Shown: positions 26,160-33,835, counted from the first letter of the stretch. The stretch is 33,835 nt of DNA from Tepidimonas thermarum (GCF_007556705.1 NZ_VJOL01000031.1:1-33835); one strand, 5' to 3'. Numbers and translations: made by a program. The notes: generated by a model from the letters alone, not told the origin.

Positions 26160-26453
26160 CATCAGGAGAGAGCCAGCCCGGACCCCGCGTGGGGCCCGCC
26201 CAGCGGCCGCCGAAGGCGCAGGCCACCGCCGAACGCTCAGGCAAAAGGACTGATGCAGCACCCCGTGGGGTGCTTGCCTGCTGGAGAGAGGCGTCGCCGC
26301 CGGCCACGCGCCACGGCGCCGTCCACCGAAGGAGCAAGCGGGCCCACCACCGCACGGGCGGCGTTGGCGCGTGAATCTCTCAGGTAAAGCGGACAGCAGG
26401 TGTGCCCCGGCGCCTTTGGGCGCCGGTCGTGACCACCTGCTAAGGAACGTTCC
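26160..26453 (+). promoter_or_regulatory. Tandem glycine riboswitch controlling gcvT-gcvH-gcvP
   Basis: Two glycine aptamers lie in tandem. Aptamer 1 spans 26160-26255, closed by CATCAG/CTGATG, with GGAGAGA and CTCAGGCAAAAGGAC. Aptamer 2 spans 26277-26400, closed by CCTGCT (26277-26282) with AGCAGG (26395-26400). It contains GGAGAGAG, CACCGAAGGAGCAA and CTCTCAGGTAAAGCGGACAG. The linker holds an additional hairpin (26258-26273). The 3' arm of aptamer 2, AGCAGGTG (26395-26402), can alternatively pair with CACCTGCT (26434-26441), next to the AAGGAA ribosome-binding site (26442-26447). A strong 8-bp hairpin (26407-26426) lies in between. Glycine binding should keep the first pairing and expose the ribosome-binding site, making this an ON switch. 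The region fills the only gap over 300 bases in the window. Confidence 0.95.
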
Positions 26454-27602
26454 ATGTCCGCCGCTGCCACCCCGGATACCCTGCTCAAAACCCCGCTGTA
26501 CGACCTGCACCTGGCGCTGGGCGCGCGCATGGTGCCGTTTGCCGGCTACCACATGCCGGTGCAGTACCCACAGGGGCTGATCCGTGAGCACCAGCACACA
26601 CGCCAAGCGGCGGGTCTGTTCGATGTGTCGCACATGGGCCAGCTGCGCCTGGTTGGCCCCGACGCCGCCGCGGCGCTGGAAAGCCTCATCCCGATGGACG
26701 TGATCGGCCTGGCGCCGCACCGCCAACGCTACGGGCTGTTGCTGGCCGACGATGGCGGCATCCTGGATGACCTGATGTTCGTCAACCGTGACTGGGCGCA
26801 GGGCGGCGACCTGTTCCTCATCGTCAATGGCGCCTGCAAACAGGCCGACATCGCGCACATCCAGGCGCGCATCGGTCAGCGCTGCCAGGTCGAGCCGTTG
26901 CCGCAGCAAGCCCTGCTCGCGTTGCAAGGCCCGCAGGCCGTCACGGCGCTGGCCCGGCTGCTGCCCGGCGTGGAGGCGCTGGTGTTCATGACCGGAGGCG
27001 CTTTTGCCTGGCAGGGCGTGCCGCTGTACGTGACGCGCAGCGGCTACACCGGCGAGGACGGCTTTGAAATCTCGTTGCCCGGCACGGCCGCCACCGCATT
27101 CGCCCAGGCGCTGCTCGCGCAGCCTGAGGTGCAGCCCATCGGCCTGGGCGCGCGCAACTCGTTGCGACTGGAAGCCGGCCTGTGCCTCTACGGCAACGAC
27201 ATCGACACCGGCACCACGCCCGTGGAGGCAGCGCTGAGCTGGGCCATCCAAAAGGTGCGCCGCACGGGCGGCGCGCGCGCCGGCGGCTTCCCCGGAGCGC
27301 AGCGGGTGCTCGCGCAGCTCGATGGCACCGCGCCCGTGGCGCGTCTGCGCGTCGGCCTCAAGGCCCTGGAGCGCGTGCCGGTGCGCGAGCCCGCGCCCCT
27401 GCAAACGCGCGCGGGTGCCACCGTCGGCCACGTGACCAGCGGCCTGCTGTCGCCCACGCTCGATCAACCCATCGCCATGGGCTACGTGGCCCGTGAACAC
27501 GCCGCCGTCGGCACGCGGCTGCACGCGCTGGTGCGCGGCAAACCGGTGCCCATGGAGGTGTGCGCGCTGCCGTTCATCCCGCCGCGCTACCACCGCGGCT
27601 GA
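26454..27602 (+). CDS. gcvT: Aminomethyltransferase (glycine cleavage T protein)
   Basis: Transfers the methylene group from aminomethyl-lipoyl GcvH to tetrahydrofolate, releasing ammonia. It is 382 residues. Recognisable segments are KTPLYDLHLALGARMVPFAG (12-31), LFDVSHMGQ (55-63) at the folate site, and RSGYTGEDGFEI. GARNSLRLEAGLCLYGNDID, containing the conserved Arg and the folate-binding region, is intact. The ATG at 26454 has AAGGAA at seven bases, within reach of the riboswitch expression platform. It is the first cistron of gcvTHP, with 39 bases to gcvH. Confidence 0.97.
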   Translation: MSAAATPDTLLKTPLYDLHLALGARMVPFAGYHMPVQYPQGLIREHQHTRQAAGLFDVSHMGQLRLVGPDAAAALESLIPMDVIGLAPHRQRYGLLLADDGGILDDLMFVNRDWAQGGDLFLIVNGACKQADIAHIQARIGQRCQVEPLPQQALLALQGPQAVTALARLLPGVEALVFMTGGAFAWQGVPLYVTRSGYTGEDGFEISLPGTAATAFAQALLAQPEVQPIGLGARNSLRLEAGLCLYGNDIDTGTTPVEAALSWAIQKVRRTGGARAGGFPGAQRVLAQLDGTAPVARLRVGLKALERVPVREPAPLQTRAGATVGHVTSGLLSPTLDQPIAMGYVAREHAAVGTRLHALVRGKPVPMEVCALPFIPPRYHRG

Positions 27603-27641
27603 TCCGTCGTTTTCATCCTCTCGATCGCCCAGGAGCCCGCC

Positions 27642-28007
27642 ATGACCCTGAAGTACACCCCCGACCACGAATGGATCCGCGTCGACGGCGACATCGCCAC
27701 CGTCGGCATCACCCACCACGCCCAGGATGCCCTGGGGGACGTGGTGTTCGTGGAGCTGCCCGACGTGGGCAAGACGCTGGCGCAAAAAGACGTGGCCGGC
27801 GTCGTCGAATCGGTCAAAGCCGCCGCCGACGTGTACGCGCCCGTCAGCGGCGAAGTGGTCGAAGTCAACGAGGCGCTGCGCGCCGACCCGTCGCTGGCGA
27901 ACAGCGACCCGCTGGGCGCGGGCTGGTTCTTCAAGATCCGCCTGAGCGCGCCCGCCGAGCTGGACAGCCTGTTGGACGAGACCGCTTACGGCCAACTGAC
28001 CCAGTGA
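27642..28007 (+). CDS. gcvH: Glycine cleavage system H protein
   Basis: Small lipoyl carrier that shuttles the aminomethyl group from GcvP to GcvT. It is 121 residues. The lipoylated lysine is Lys59 in ESVKAAAD, followed by YAPVSGEV, the second strand of the hairpin fold. The start DHEWIRV and the C-terminal AYGQLTQ are typical. AGGAG lies nine bases before the ATG. Thirteen bases separate it from gcvP. Confidence 0.97.
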   Translation: MTLKYTPDHEWIRVDGDIATVGITHHAQDALGDVVFVELPDVGKTLAQKDVAGVVESVKAAADVYAPVSGEVVEVNEALRADPSLANSDPLGAGWFFKIRLSAPAELDSLLDETAYGQLTQ

Positions 28008-28020
28008 GCGGAGCCGCGCC

Positions 28021-30954
28021 ATGACCTCCCCCACCCCCCTGTCGGCGCTGGATGGCGCTGGCGAGTTCATCGCCCGCCACATCGGCATCGGCCCGCAAGA
28101 CGAGCGCCGCATGCTCGCGGCCATTGGCGAGGACAGCCGCCGCGCCCTCATCGAGAGCATCGTGCCGCGCGCCATCGCCCGCGTGCAGGCCATGGACCTG
28201 CCCGCGCCGCTGTCTGAAGCGCAGGCGCTGGCCGAACTCAAGGCCATTGCGCAGAAAAACCGCATCCTGCGCAGTTTCATCGGCCAGGGCTACTACGGCA
28301 CCCACACGCCGGGCGTGATCCTGCGCAACATCCTGGAAAACCCGGCCTGGTACACCGCCTACACGCCGTACCAGGCGGAAATTTCCCAAGGCCGCATGGA
28401 GGCGCTGGTCAACTTCCAGACCATGGTGGCGGACCTGACCGCCATGGACATCGCCAACGCCTCCATGTTGGACGAGGCCACGGCCGCGGCGGAAGCCATG
28501 ACGCTGGCGCGCCGCTCGGTCAAGGCGGCGGGCAACGCCATCATCGTCTCGGGCGACTGCCACCCACAGACGATCGAGGTGGTGTGCACGCGCGCCCGGC
28601 CGCTGGGGTTGGAGGTCGTCGTGACCCACTCGGCCCAAGCCTGGCAACAAGCGCTGCAGGGCGACGGCTACTTTGCGGTGTTGATGCAATACCCGACCAC
28701 GCACGGGCGCATCGACGACCTGCGCGCCGATGCGCAGGCCGCCCACGCCAAGGGTGCCGCGGTCATCGTCGCCACCGACCTGCTGGCGTTGACGCTGCTC
28801 ACCCCCCCAGGCGAGTGGGGCGCCGACATCGTCGTCGGCAGCGCGCAGCGCTTTGGCATGCCCATGGGCGCCGGCGGCCCGCACGCCGGCTACATGGCCT
28901 GCCGCGACGCCTTCAAACGCTCGCTGCCAGGCCGCTTGGTGGGCGTTAGCGTGGACGTGCACGGCCAGCCCGCCTACCGCTTGGCGCTGCAGACGCGCGA
29001 GCAGCACATCCGGCGCGAGAAGGCCACCTCCAACATCTGCACCGCGCAGGTGCTGCCCGCGGTCGTGGCCAGCATGTACGCGGTCTACCACGGTCCGCAA
29101 GGGCTGCGCCGCATCGCCGAGCGGGTGGCGCGACACACCGCCATCCTGGCGCGCGGGCTGGCGGCGCTGGGGCACGCGCCGGCCAACGGCAGCGCCTTCG
29201 ACACCCTGTGCCTGCACACCGGCAACGCCACCGCGTCGCTGCTGGCGCGCGCGCGCGAGCGCGGCATGAACCTGCGCGACATGGGGCACGGCAACATCGG
29301 CATCGCGCTCGACGAGACCACCACGCGGGCCGACATCGAGGCCCTGTGGGCCGTGTTCGCCGCGCCGGGGCAGGCGCTGCCATCGTTTGACGCGCTGGCG
29401 GCGGACACCGACATGCTGATCCCCGCTGCCCTGCGCCGCACCAGCGCCTACCTCACGCACCCGGTGTTCAACACCCACCACAGCGAAACCGGCATGCTGC
29501 GCTACATCCGCAGCCTGTCGGACAAGGACCTGGCGCTGGACCGCACCATGATCCCGCTGGGTTCGTGCACCATGAAGCTCAACGCCACCAGCGAGATGAT
29601 CCCCATCACCTGGCCCGAGTTTGCGCAGGTGCACCCGTTCGCGCCGGCGGACCAGCTCGAGGGCTACCGGCTGCTCGACGAGCAGCTGCGCGCCTGGCTG
29701 TGTCAGGCCACCGGCTACGCGGCCATCAGCCTGCAGCCCAACGCAGGCTCGCAGGGCGAATACGCGGGCTTGCTGGCCATTCAGGCCTACCACGCGGCCC
29801 GTGGCGAGGGGCACCGCGACATCTGCCTCATCCCCACCTCGGCGCACGGCACCAATCCCGCCAGCGCCCAAATGGCCGGCCTGCAGGTGGTGGCGGTGGC
29901 GTGCGACGCGCAAGGCAACGTGGACCTGGACGACCTGCGCGCCAAATGCGAGCAGTACAGCGCGCGTCTGTCGTGCGTGATGATCACCTACCCCAGCACG
30001 CACGGGGTGTTCGAAACCGGCGTCAAAGCCTTGTGCGAGCTCGTGCACCAGCACGGTGGCCGGGTCTACATCGACGGTGCCAACATGAACGCCCTGGTCG
30101 GCACCGCCGCACCGGGCGAGTTTGGCGGTGACGTCAGCCACCTGAATCTGCACAAGACCTTTTGCATCCCGCACGGCGGCGGTGGCCCGGGCGTGGGCCC
30201 GGTGTGCGTGGTGGCCGACCTTGCGCCCTACCTGCCAGGCCACGCCACCGCGCACGCAGCGGGCGCCTACGCCGGTGGCGCCCGGCCCGATGCGCCCGTC
30301 GGCGCGGTGTCGGCGGCCCCCCTGGGCAACGCGGCCGTGCTGCCGATTTCGTGGATGTACATCCGCATGATGGGCGCCGAGGGCCTGACCCGGGCAACCG
30401 AGACGGCCATCCTGTCCGCCAATTACGTCAGCGCCCGGCTGCGCGAGCACTACCCCACGCTCTACGCCAGCGCCAACGGGCATGTGGCGCACGAGTGCAT
30501 CCTGGACTGCCGTGGTTTCAAAGACAGCTGCGGCGTCATGGCCGAGGACATCGCCAAGCGGCTGATGGACTATGGCTTTCACGCCCCGACGCTGTCCTTC
30601 CCCGTGCCCAACACCCTGATGGTGGAGCCCACCGAGAGCGAAACGCTGGCCGAGCTGGACCGCTTCATCGACGCCATGATCGCCATCCGTGAGGAAATCC
30701 GCGCCGTGGAGCTGGGTGTGTGGCCGCGCGAGGACAACCCGCTCAAGAATGCGCCGCACACCGCGCCGCGCTGCCTGGCCGAGCACTGGCCGCACCCCTA
30801 TCCGCGCGAGCAGGGCGCGGCGCTGCCCTTCCACCGCGCGCACGGGGGTGCCGGGAGCAAGTATTGGCCACCGGTGGGGCGCGTGGACAACGTCTACGGC
30901 GACCGCAACCTGTTTTGCAGCTGCGTCCCCGTCGCGGAGCTGGCCAGCGCCTGA
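28021..30954 (+). CDS. gcvP: Glycine dehydrogenase (decarboxylating), P protein
   Basis: PLP enzyme that decarboxylates glycine and loads the aminomethyl group onto lipoyl-GcvH. It is a single 977-residue polypeptide with both P1-like and P2-like halves fused, the proteobacterial form. The N half has [10 protein letters not shown] and [12 protein letters not shown]. The C half has the PLP-binding Lys712 in [25 protein letters not shown] lies near the C terminus. GGAG precedes the ATG. It is the last gene of the riboswitch-controlled operon and is followed by a strong hairpin. Confidence 0.98.
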   Translation: MTSPTPLSALDGAGEFIARHIGIGPQDERRMLAAIGEDSRRALIESIVPRAIARVQAMDLPAPLSEAQALAELKAIAQKNRILRSFIGQGYYGTHTPGVILRNILENPAWYTAYTPYQAEISQGRMEALVNFQTMVADLTAMDIANASMLDEATAAAEAMTLARRSVKAAGNAIIVSGDCHPQTIEVVCTRARPLGLEVVVTHSAQAWQQALQGDGYFAVLMQYPTTHGRIDDLRADAQAAHAKGAAVIVATDLLALTLLTPPGEWGADIVVGSAQRFGMPMGAGGPHAGYMACRDAFKRSLPGRLVGVSVDVHGQPAYRLALQTREQHIRREKATSNICTAQVLPAVVASMYAVYHGPQGLRRIAERVARHTAILARGLAALGHAPANGSAFDTLCLHTGNATASLLARARERGMNLRDMGHGNIGIALDETTTRADIEALWAVFAAPGQALPSFDALAADTDMLIPAALRRTSAYLTHPVFNTHHSETGMLRYIRSLSDKDLALDRTMIPLGSCTMKLNATSEMIPITWPEFAQVHPFAPADQLEGYRLLDEQLRAWLCQATGYAAISLQPNAGSQGEYAGLLAIQAYHAARGEGHRDICLIPTSAHGTNPASAQMAGLQVVAVACDAQGNVDLDDLRAKCEQYSARLSCVMITYPSTHGVFETGVKALCELVHQHGGRVYIDGANMNALVGTAAPGEFGGDVSHLNLHKTFCIPHGGGGPGVGPVCVVADLAPYLPGHATAHAAGAYAGGARPDAPVGAVSAAPLGNAAVLPISWMYIRMMGAEGLTRATETAILSANYVSARLREHYPTLYASANGHVAHECILDCRGFKDSCGVMAEDIAKRLMDYGFHAPTLSFPVPNTLMVEPTESETLAELDRFIDAMIAIREEIRAVELGVWPREDNPLKNAPHTAPRCLAEHWPHPYPREQGAALPFHRAHGGAGSKYWPPVGRVDNVYGDRNLFCSCVPVAELASA

Positions 30955-30964
30955 CCCGCGCCTG

Positions 30965-30999
30965 CCAGTCCCTGCCCAACGGGGTTGGGCGGGGACTGG
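30965..30999. terminator. Long GC-rich hairpin between convergent gcvP and TRIC genes
   Basis: A 16-bp stem (30965-30980 with 30984-30999) with a 3-base GGG loop has a single non-Watson-Crick position. It begins 11 bases after the gcvP stop. No T tract follows on either strand. It probably ends or protects the 3' end of the gcv transcript and perhaps also that of the converging gene. Confidence 0.6.
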
Positions 31000-31063
31000 A
31001 CCGCAGCGGCTGCCAGCGGCCCGACCGGGGCGGGGCGAGCGGAAAGGACGCACCGCCGCGGCG

Positions 31064-31696
31064 TCACGGCTGGCGCGGGTTCCAGCTGGGCAGTTGCCAG
31101 TCCAGGACAACGGCGAGCAGGCGGCTGCCCGTGGCCACCAGCACGCCGGCCAAACTGGCCCATTGCGACCCGGTCCCGAGGGCCATCAACCCCAGATACG
31201 CCGCGCTGCCCGCCAGCGCGCACAGCGCATAGGGCCGATGGTCCCGGTACACCTGCGGCACCTCGTTGCACAGCACATCGCGCGCCACCCCGCCCACGAT
31301 CGCCGTCGTCGCCCCCATCAAGGCGCTGACCAGCGGCGACATGCCGGCCGATGCGGCGATGCTGGTGCCCGAAATGGCAAACAGCCCCAAGCCGCAGGCA
31401 TCGGCGACCACCATCAGCCGCGCGCCCGTCTCGCGCAACGCCATGGGCAGCCACAGCGGTGCCGTCACCGCCATGGCCAGCACCAGCCACAAATAGGGCT
31501 CGTGCTCGATCCAAAACAGCGGCCGCCGGTCCAGCAGCAGGTCGCGCACCGTCCCGCCGCCAAAGGCGCTCACGAACGCCACCGAAAACACCCCCACCAC
31601 ATCCATGCGCTTGCGCATGGCCTCGATCAGGCCAGACATGGCAAACGCCACGATGCCACCGACTTCGATGGCAAACAGCAGGGTCGACAGGTGCAT
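31064..31696 (-). CDS. TRIC-type / UPF0126 membrane protein (glycine-transporter family)
   Basis: A 210-residue inner-membrane protein with about seven hydrophobic segments made of two similar halves. GGG-type motifs mark each half: AFGGGTVRDLLL and AIVGGVARDVLCNEVP. The family is annotated as UPF0126/Gly_transporter in Pfam and is related to trimeric intracellular cation channels. The ATG at 31696 gives the usual start (LLFAIEVGGIVAFAMSGLIEAM); a longer reading to 31813 lacks family features. It converges on the gcv operon. It has no riboswitch of its own, only a weak TACGAT (31756-31761) upstream. Transport of glycine versus a cation cannot be decided from sequence. Confidence 0.88.
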   Translation of the reverse strand: MHLSTLLFAIEVGGIVAFAMSGLIEAMRKRMDVVGVFSVAFVSAFGGGTVRDLLLDRRPLFWIEHEPYLWLVLAMAVTAPLWLPMALRETGARLMVVADACGLGLFAISGTSIAASAGMSPLVSALMGATTAIVGGVARDVLCNEVPQVYRDHRPYALCALAGSAAYLGLMALGTGSQWASLAGVLVATGSRLLAVVLDWQLPSWNPRQP

Positions 31697-31855
31697 CGCG
31701 CAAGGTTCCGTGGATGAATGCGCCGCGCCACCTCGGCGCAGCGCCCGCCGCCGCGATCGTAGCGTCGCGCGGGACGTCTGCCACAGGATGCTGTGGTGCA
31801 CCGCAGCCGCCACCTAGGACGCTGCCGCCGACCACAGTGGTGCTCGCCGTGGCAG

Positions 31856-31884
31856 TTGCACCGCGGCCCGCGCACGCCGATAAT
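31856..31884 (+). promoter_or_regulatory. Sigma-70 promoter for the 101-residue gene
   Basis: TTGCAC (31856-31861), a 17-base spacer and GATAAT (31879-31884) make the best sigma-70 match in the window. The start point would be near 31891, three bases before the ATG, so the mRNA would be essentially leaderless. Confidence 0.6.
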
Positions 31885-31893
31885 GGCCCGACG

Positions 31894-32199
31894 ATGGCCG
31901 CCGATCCCAACGAACCGCCCTTGCACCCGGACACAGACGCGTGGCTGCGCGCACTGCCGGGCGTGGACTACCCCGAGGCGCTGGTGGCGCGGTTTCCGCG
32001 CATCGCCAACGCGCTGGCGGCTGCGCGCGACGACCCGGATGCGCTGCGCCAGCGCTTTGACGAGCTGCTGCACGACCACCGGGGCGGCCGCCGCGGCTTT
32101 CCCTTCGACGTGCTCATGGAGCTGTTGGCGCTGCGCGACGCGCTGGTGCTCGACGACCGCCCGCCCGAGCAAGACGACGCCACCAAATGGGTATCGTGA
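31894..32199 (+). CDS. Conserved-looking small protein of unknown function (101 residues)
   Basis: I do not recognise this protein. It is soluble, mostly helical by composition and has no Cys, no signal peptide and no membrane segment. It starts acidic, has HPDTDAWLRALPGVDYPEALVARFPRIAN in the first third, a basic patch HDHRGGRRGFP near 60-70, and a final helix DVLMELLALRDALV before an acidic tail. Codon use matches its neighbours. A good promoter 10 bases upstream and absence of an opposite-strand gene support it as real. It is divergent from the TRIC-type gene and convergent with the dioxygenase gene, so context gives no function. Confidence 0.72.
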   Translation: MAADPNEPPLHPDTDAWLRALPGVDYPEALVARFPRIANALAAARDDPDALRQRFDELLHDHRGGRRGFPFDVLMELLALRDALVLDDRPPEQDDATKWVS

Positions 32200-32227
32200 C
32201 GGCCGCCGCCGGGCCGCGCGACGCCGG

Positions 32228-33037
32228 TCACCCGATGGCGTAGCTGTCCATCGCCAGGTGGCGGTACTGCACCTCGCGCGTGATGGCCTGCACGGTTTGC
32301 CCCGCGGTCTGGGGCCAGCGCGCCGCCCCGAGCGCAAAAAACAGCGGCAGCAGATGTTCGTCGGTCGGATGGGCCTGTTCGGCCTGCGGCGCCCGGGCAC
32401 GGTAGTCCAGCAGCGCGGTCAGGTCGCCCGCCTGCAGCGCGTCCCACACCCAGGCCGAAAAGGCCTGCACGGCGGGATCGGCGGGCGCATCGAGGGTCGG
32501 CCGGCCGGCAAAGAACGCCATCAGGTTGTGCGTGAGGCTGCCAGACCCCATCAGCAACACGCCCTGGTCGCGCAAGTCGGCCAAGGCGGCGCCGATGGCG
32601 TAGACCGCCGCCGGCCCGGCATCGGCGGGCAACGCCACCTGCACCACCGGCCAGCGTGCCTGCGGCAACAAAAACCGCAGCGGTGACCACACGCCATGGT
32701 CGCGCGGGCGCTCGGGATCCTCGGCGGTGGGGATGGCAGCCGCTTGCAGCCGCTCGACCACGGACCGTGCCAGCGCCGGATCCCCCGGCGCCGGGTATTG
32801 CAGCCGGTACAGGGCGGGCGGAAATCCGCCAAAGTCGTGCCAGGTGGGCGGCATGGGGTGGCTACCCACGGCCGCCACAGGGTCCATCCAGTGTGGCGAC
32901 ATCACGACCACGGCGCGCCAATCACCCCGCGCGGCCAGCGCTTGGCCCCACCGCTGCAGGGCGGCACCCGCTTCACCGGGGGCCAAGGCCATCATCGGCG
33001 ACCCATGGGACACAAACAATACAGGCAAAGCAGGCAT
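32228..33037 (-). CDS. DODA-type class III extradiol dioxygenase-like protein (YgiD family)
   Basis: A 269-residue protein of the LigB/DODA superfamily, related to E. coli YgiD (4,5-DOPA dioxygenase). Conserved His-containing segments are SHGSPMMAL (His11), MSPHW (His49), DHGVWSPL (His114), SLTHNL (His170) and HPTDEHLLP (His223, His228). They include the metal ligands of a Zn/Fe mononuclear site. The ATG at 33037 puts SHGSP ten residues from the start, as in the family, and has GGAG nine bases before it. An ATG at 33073 is also in frame. The physiological substrate is unknown; no other catechol genes are here. Confidence 0.9.
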   Translation of the reverse strand: MPALPVLFVSHGSPMMALAPGEAGAALQRWGQALAARGDWRAVVVMSPHWMDPVAAVGSHPMPPTWHDFGGFPPALYRLQYPAPGDPALARSVVERLQAAAIPTAEDPERPRDHGVWSPLRFLLPQARWPVVQVALPADAGPAAVYAIGAALADLRDQGVLLMGSGSLTHNLMAFFAGRPTLDAPADPAVQAFSAWVWDALQAGDLTALLDYRARAPQAEQAHPTDEHLLPLFFALGAARWPQTAGQTVQAITREVQYRHLAMDSYAIG

Positions 33038-33177
33038 GCTGCGCGACTCCGCATCCAATCGTTGGTCGTGCATGCTAGCGACGCCACCGCCATGCGCCCA
33101 TCAAAGTCTTTGACGACACCGTTGCACGGCGGCGGGGGTCGACGCCGCGCGCGGCCGGCGCCCCACCCCGGATCGGC

Positions 33178-33183
33178 GACAAT
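33178..33183 (+). promoter_or_regulatory. -10-like hexamer for a leaderless aroE transcript
   Basis: GGCGACAATGCC contains GACAAT ending six bases before the aroE ATG. There is no Shine-Dalgarno and no recognisable -35. Confidence 0.35.
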
Positions 33184-33189
33184 GCCCCC

Positions 33190-33835
33190 ATGGACCGCTA
33201 TGCCGTGATCGGCCACCCCATCGGCCACAGCCAATCGCCCCTGATCCACACCCTGTTTGCCCAGGCCACGGGCCAGGCGCTGGTCTACACCGCCATCGAA
33301 GCCCCCCTGGACGGCTTTGCCGCGACGGTGGACGCCTTTCGCGCCGCCGGCGGGCGCGGTGTCAACGTCACCCTGCCTTTCAAGCTCGAGGCGTGTGCGT
33401 ATGCCACCGAGGTGAGCGCGCGCGCCCGCATCGCCGGTGCGGCCAACGCCCTGCGCTTCGACGGCCCGCACTGCCTGGCCGAAAACTTCGACGGCATCGG
33501 ACTGGTGCGCGACATCACCGCCAACCTGGGCCAGCCCATCGCCGGCCGGCGCGTGCTGCTGCTGGGCGCCGGTGGTGCGGCCCGCGGCGCGCTCGTGCCC
33601 CTGCTGGAAGCCGGCCCCACGCAGCTGTTCGTGGCCAACCGCAGCGCCGCCAAGGCGCACGCGTTGGTGCAGATGTTGGGCGAGCAGGGGCTGGGCCGGG
33701 GCGTTTTGGCCGCCGGATTCGATCACGTCCGGGTAGATGGTGCCCTGTGCCAGCCATTGCGCACCGCGGGAGCCCGGGCGCGCGGCCTTGAGCTTTTCCG
33801 CCTCGGCCTTGAACACGTCCACGAACAGCCGGCCA
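33190..33835 (+). CDS. aroE: Shikimate dehydrogenase, 3'-truncated and joined to foreign sequence
   Basis: Reduces 3-dehydroshikimate with NADPH in aromatic amino-acid synthesis. From the ATG at 33190 the family is clear: [15 protein letters not shown] (6-20), catalytic Lys65 in NVTLPFK, Asp101 in ENFDGIGL, where most family members have NTDG, and NADP-binding [10 protein letters not shown] (125-134). [14 protein letters not shown] follows at 148-161. Beyond about residue 173 (33708) the frame remains open to the window end, but the translation no longer resembles AroE. The missing part is the second half of the NADP domain and the C-terminal helices, about 100 residues. The DNA there encodes GuaA on the other strand. 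As shown here the product would be non-functional; whether this is real or an assembly error is open. Confidence 0.85.
   Translation, partial: MDRYAVIGHPIGHSQSPLIHTLFAQATGQALVYTAIEAPLDGFAATVDAFRAAGGRGVNVTLPFKLEACAYATEVSARARIAGAANALRFDGPHCLAENFDGIGLVRDITANLGQPIAGRRVLLLGAGGAARGALVPLLEAGPTQLFVANRSAAKAHALVQMLGEQGLGRGVLAAGFDHVRVDGALCQPLRTAGARARGLELFRLGLEHVHEQPA
33709..33835 (-). pseudogene. guaA: Inverted fragment of GMP synthase (guaA)
   Basis: In minus-strand reading the last 126 bases encode [15 protein letters not shown], then [18 protein letters not shown]. The latter is the conserved segment of the ATP-pyrophosphatase domain of GuaA, which makes GMP from XMP. The match ends abruptly at about 33709, where aroE begins on the other strand. 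Only about 42 of some 530 residues are present, open at the window edge. The rest of the minus-strand frame (down to 32992) is antisense to aroE and not a gene. Confidence 0.75.

Noticed and set aside
26070-28280. A 736-residue minus-strand frame across the riboswitch and gcvT-gcvH
   Set aside because: It is antisense to the confidently assigned riboswitch and two gcv genes and has no recognisable motif.
27931-31110. A 1059-residue minus-strand frame opposite gcvP
   Set aside because: It is antisense to gcvP, with Gly/His/Val/Gln repeats and no domain. Its length reflects third-position GC bias, not coding.
31697-31893. A second glycine riboswitch upstream of the TRIC-type gene
   Set aside because: I looked for GGAGAGA and CACCGAAGG on the minus strand before 31696 and found neither.
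32992-33822. A 276-residue minus-strand gene at the right edge
   Set aside because: Only its first ~40 residues are real (GuaA). The remainder is antisense to aroE and to the dioxygenase start region.

Overview
The window is a high-GC (roughly two thirds G+C by eye) chromosomal stretch of a beta-proteobacterium, most likely order Burkholderiales and probably close to Comamonadaceae. The basis is the gene order tig-clpP-clpX-lon followed by tRNA-Gly/Cys/Gly, the hpnCDE squalene cluster, the tandem-riboswitch gcvTHP operon and protein sequences of Burkholderiales type. Genus is not determinable; a Tepidimonas-like organism is a guess. Coding density is very high. I see no insertion sequence, prophage or CRISPR array. 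The only stretch over 300 bases without a gene (26114-26453) is filled by a riboswitch.

Layout. Bases 1-500 carry an uncharacterised hairpin-bearing edge and a tRNA-Gly/Cys/Gly cluster with its terminator. Bases 600-6490 carry the minus-strand protein quality-control block: trigger factor, ClpP, ClpX and Lon. Lon has its own terminator and a good sigma-32 promoter candidate. Bases 6700-9170 hold an SLC13/ArsB-type transporter, tRNA-Leu(UAG) and a GGDEF diguanylate cyclase. Bases 9335-12512 are hpnC-hpnD-hpnE (squalene synthesis for hopanoids), tightly overlapped. Then come a glutathione S-transferase, a HAD hydrolase and ferrochelatase (hemH), the last two divergent with an 18-bp gap.

Bases 15183-22621 are the most system-like part. 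A PAS/AAA+/Fis sigma-54 activator lies directly upstream of an operon encoding a periplasmic binding protein, two ABC ATPases, two permeases of the branched-chain amino-acid class and a translationally coupled alpha/beta hydrolase. A near-consensus -24/-12 promoter with palindromic candidate activator sites lies between regulator and operon. This reads as a self-contained uptake-and-hydrolysis module for an unidentified substrate.

Bases 22716-26113 carry an S4-domain Hsp15-like protein, an AhpD-like protein, a 4HBT thioesterase and ETF-ubiquinone oxidoreductase. Bases 26160-30954 are a tandem glycine riboswitch controlling gcvT-gcvH-gcvP. The next gene is a TRIC/UPF0126 membrane protein, a family also named glycine transporter in Pfam, which makes a glycine neighbourhood plausible. 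The window ends with an unrecognised 101-residue protein, a YgiD-like dioxygenase and a truncated aroE.

Two observations need care. At the right edge aroE stops matching its family near 33708, and the last ~125 bases encode an inverted guaA fragment; this is a probable assembly chimera or a rearrangement. Several genes (hpnC, hemH, HAD, hslR, the sigma-54 activator, the 101-residue protein, aroE) lack a Shine-Dalgarno sequence and have a -10-like hexamer 5-9 bases before the start codon, suggesting frequent leaderless transcripts.
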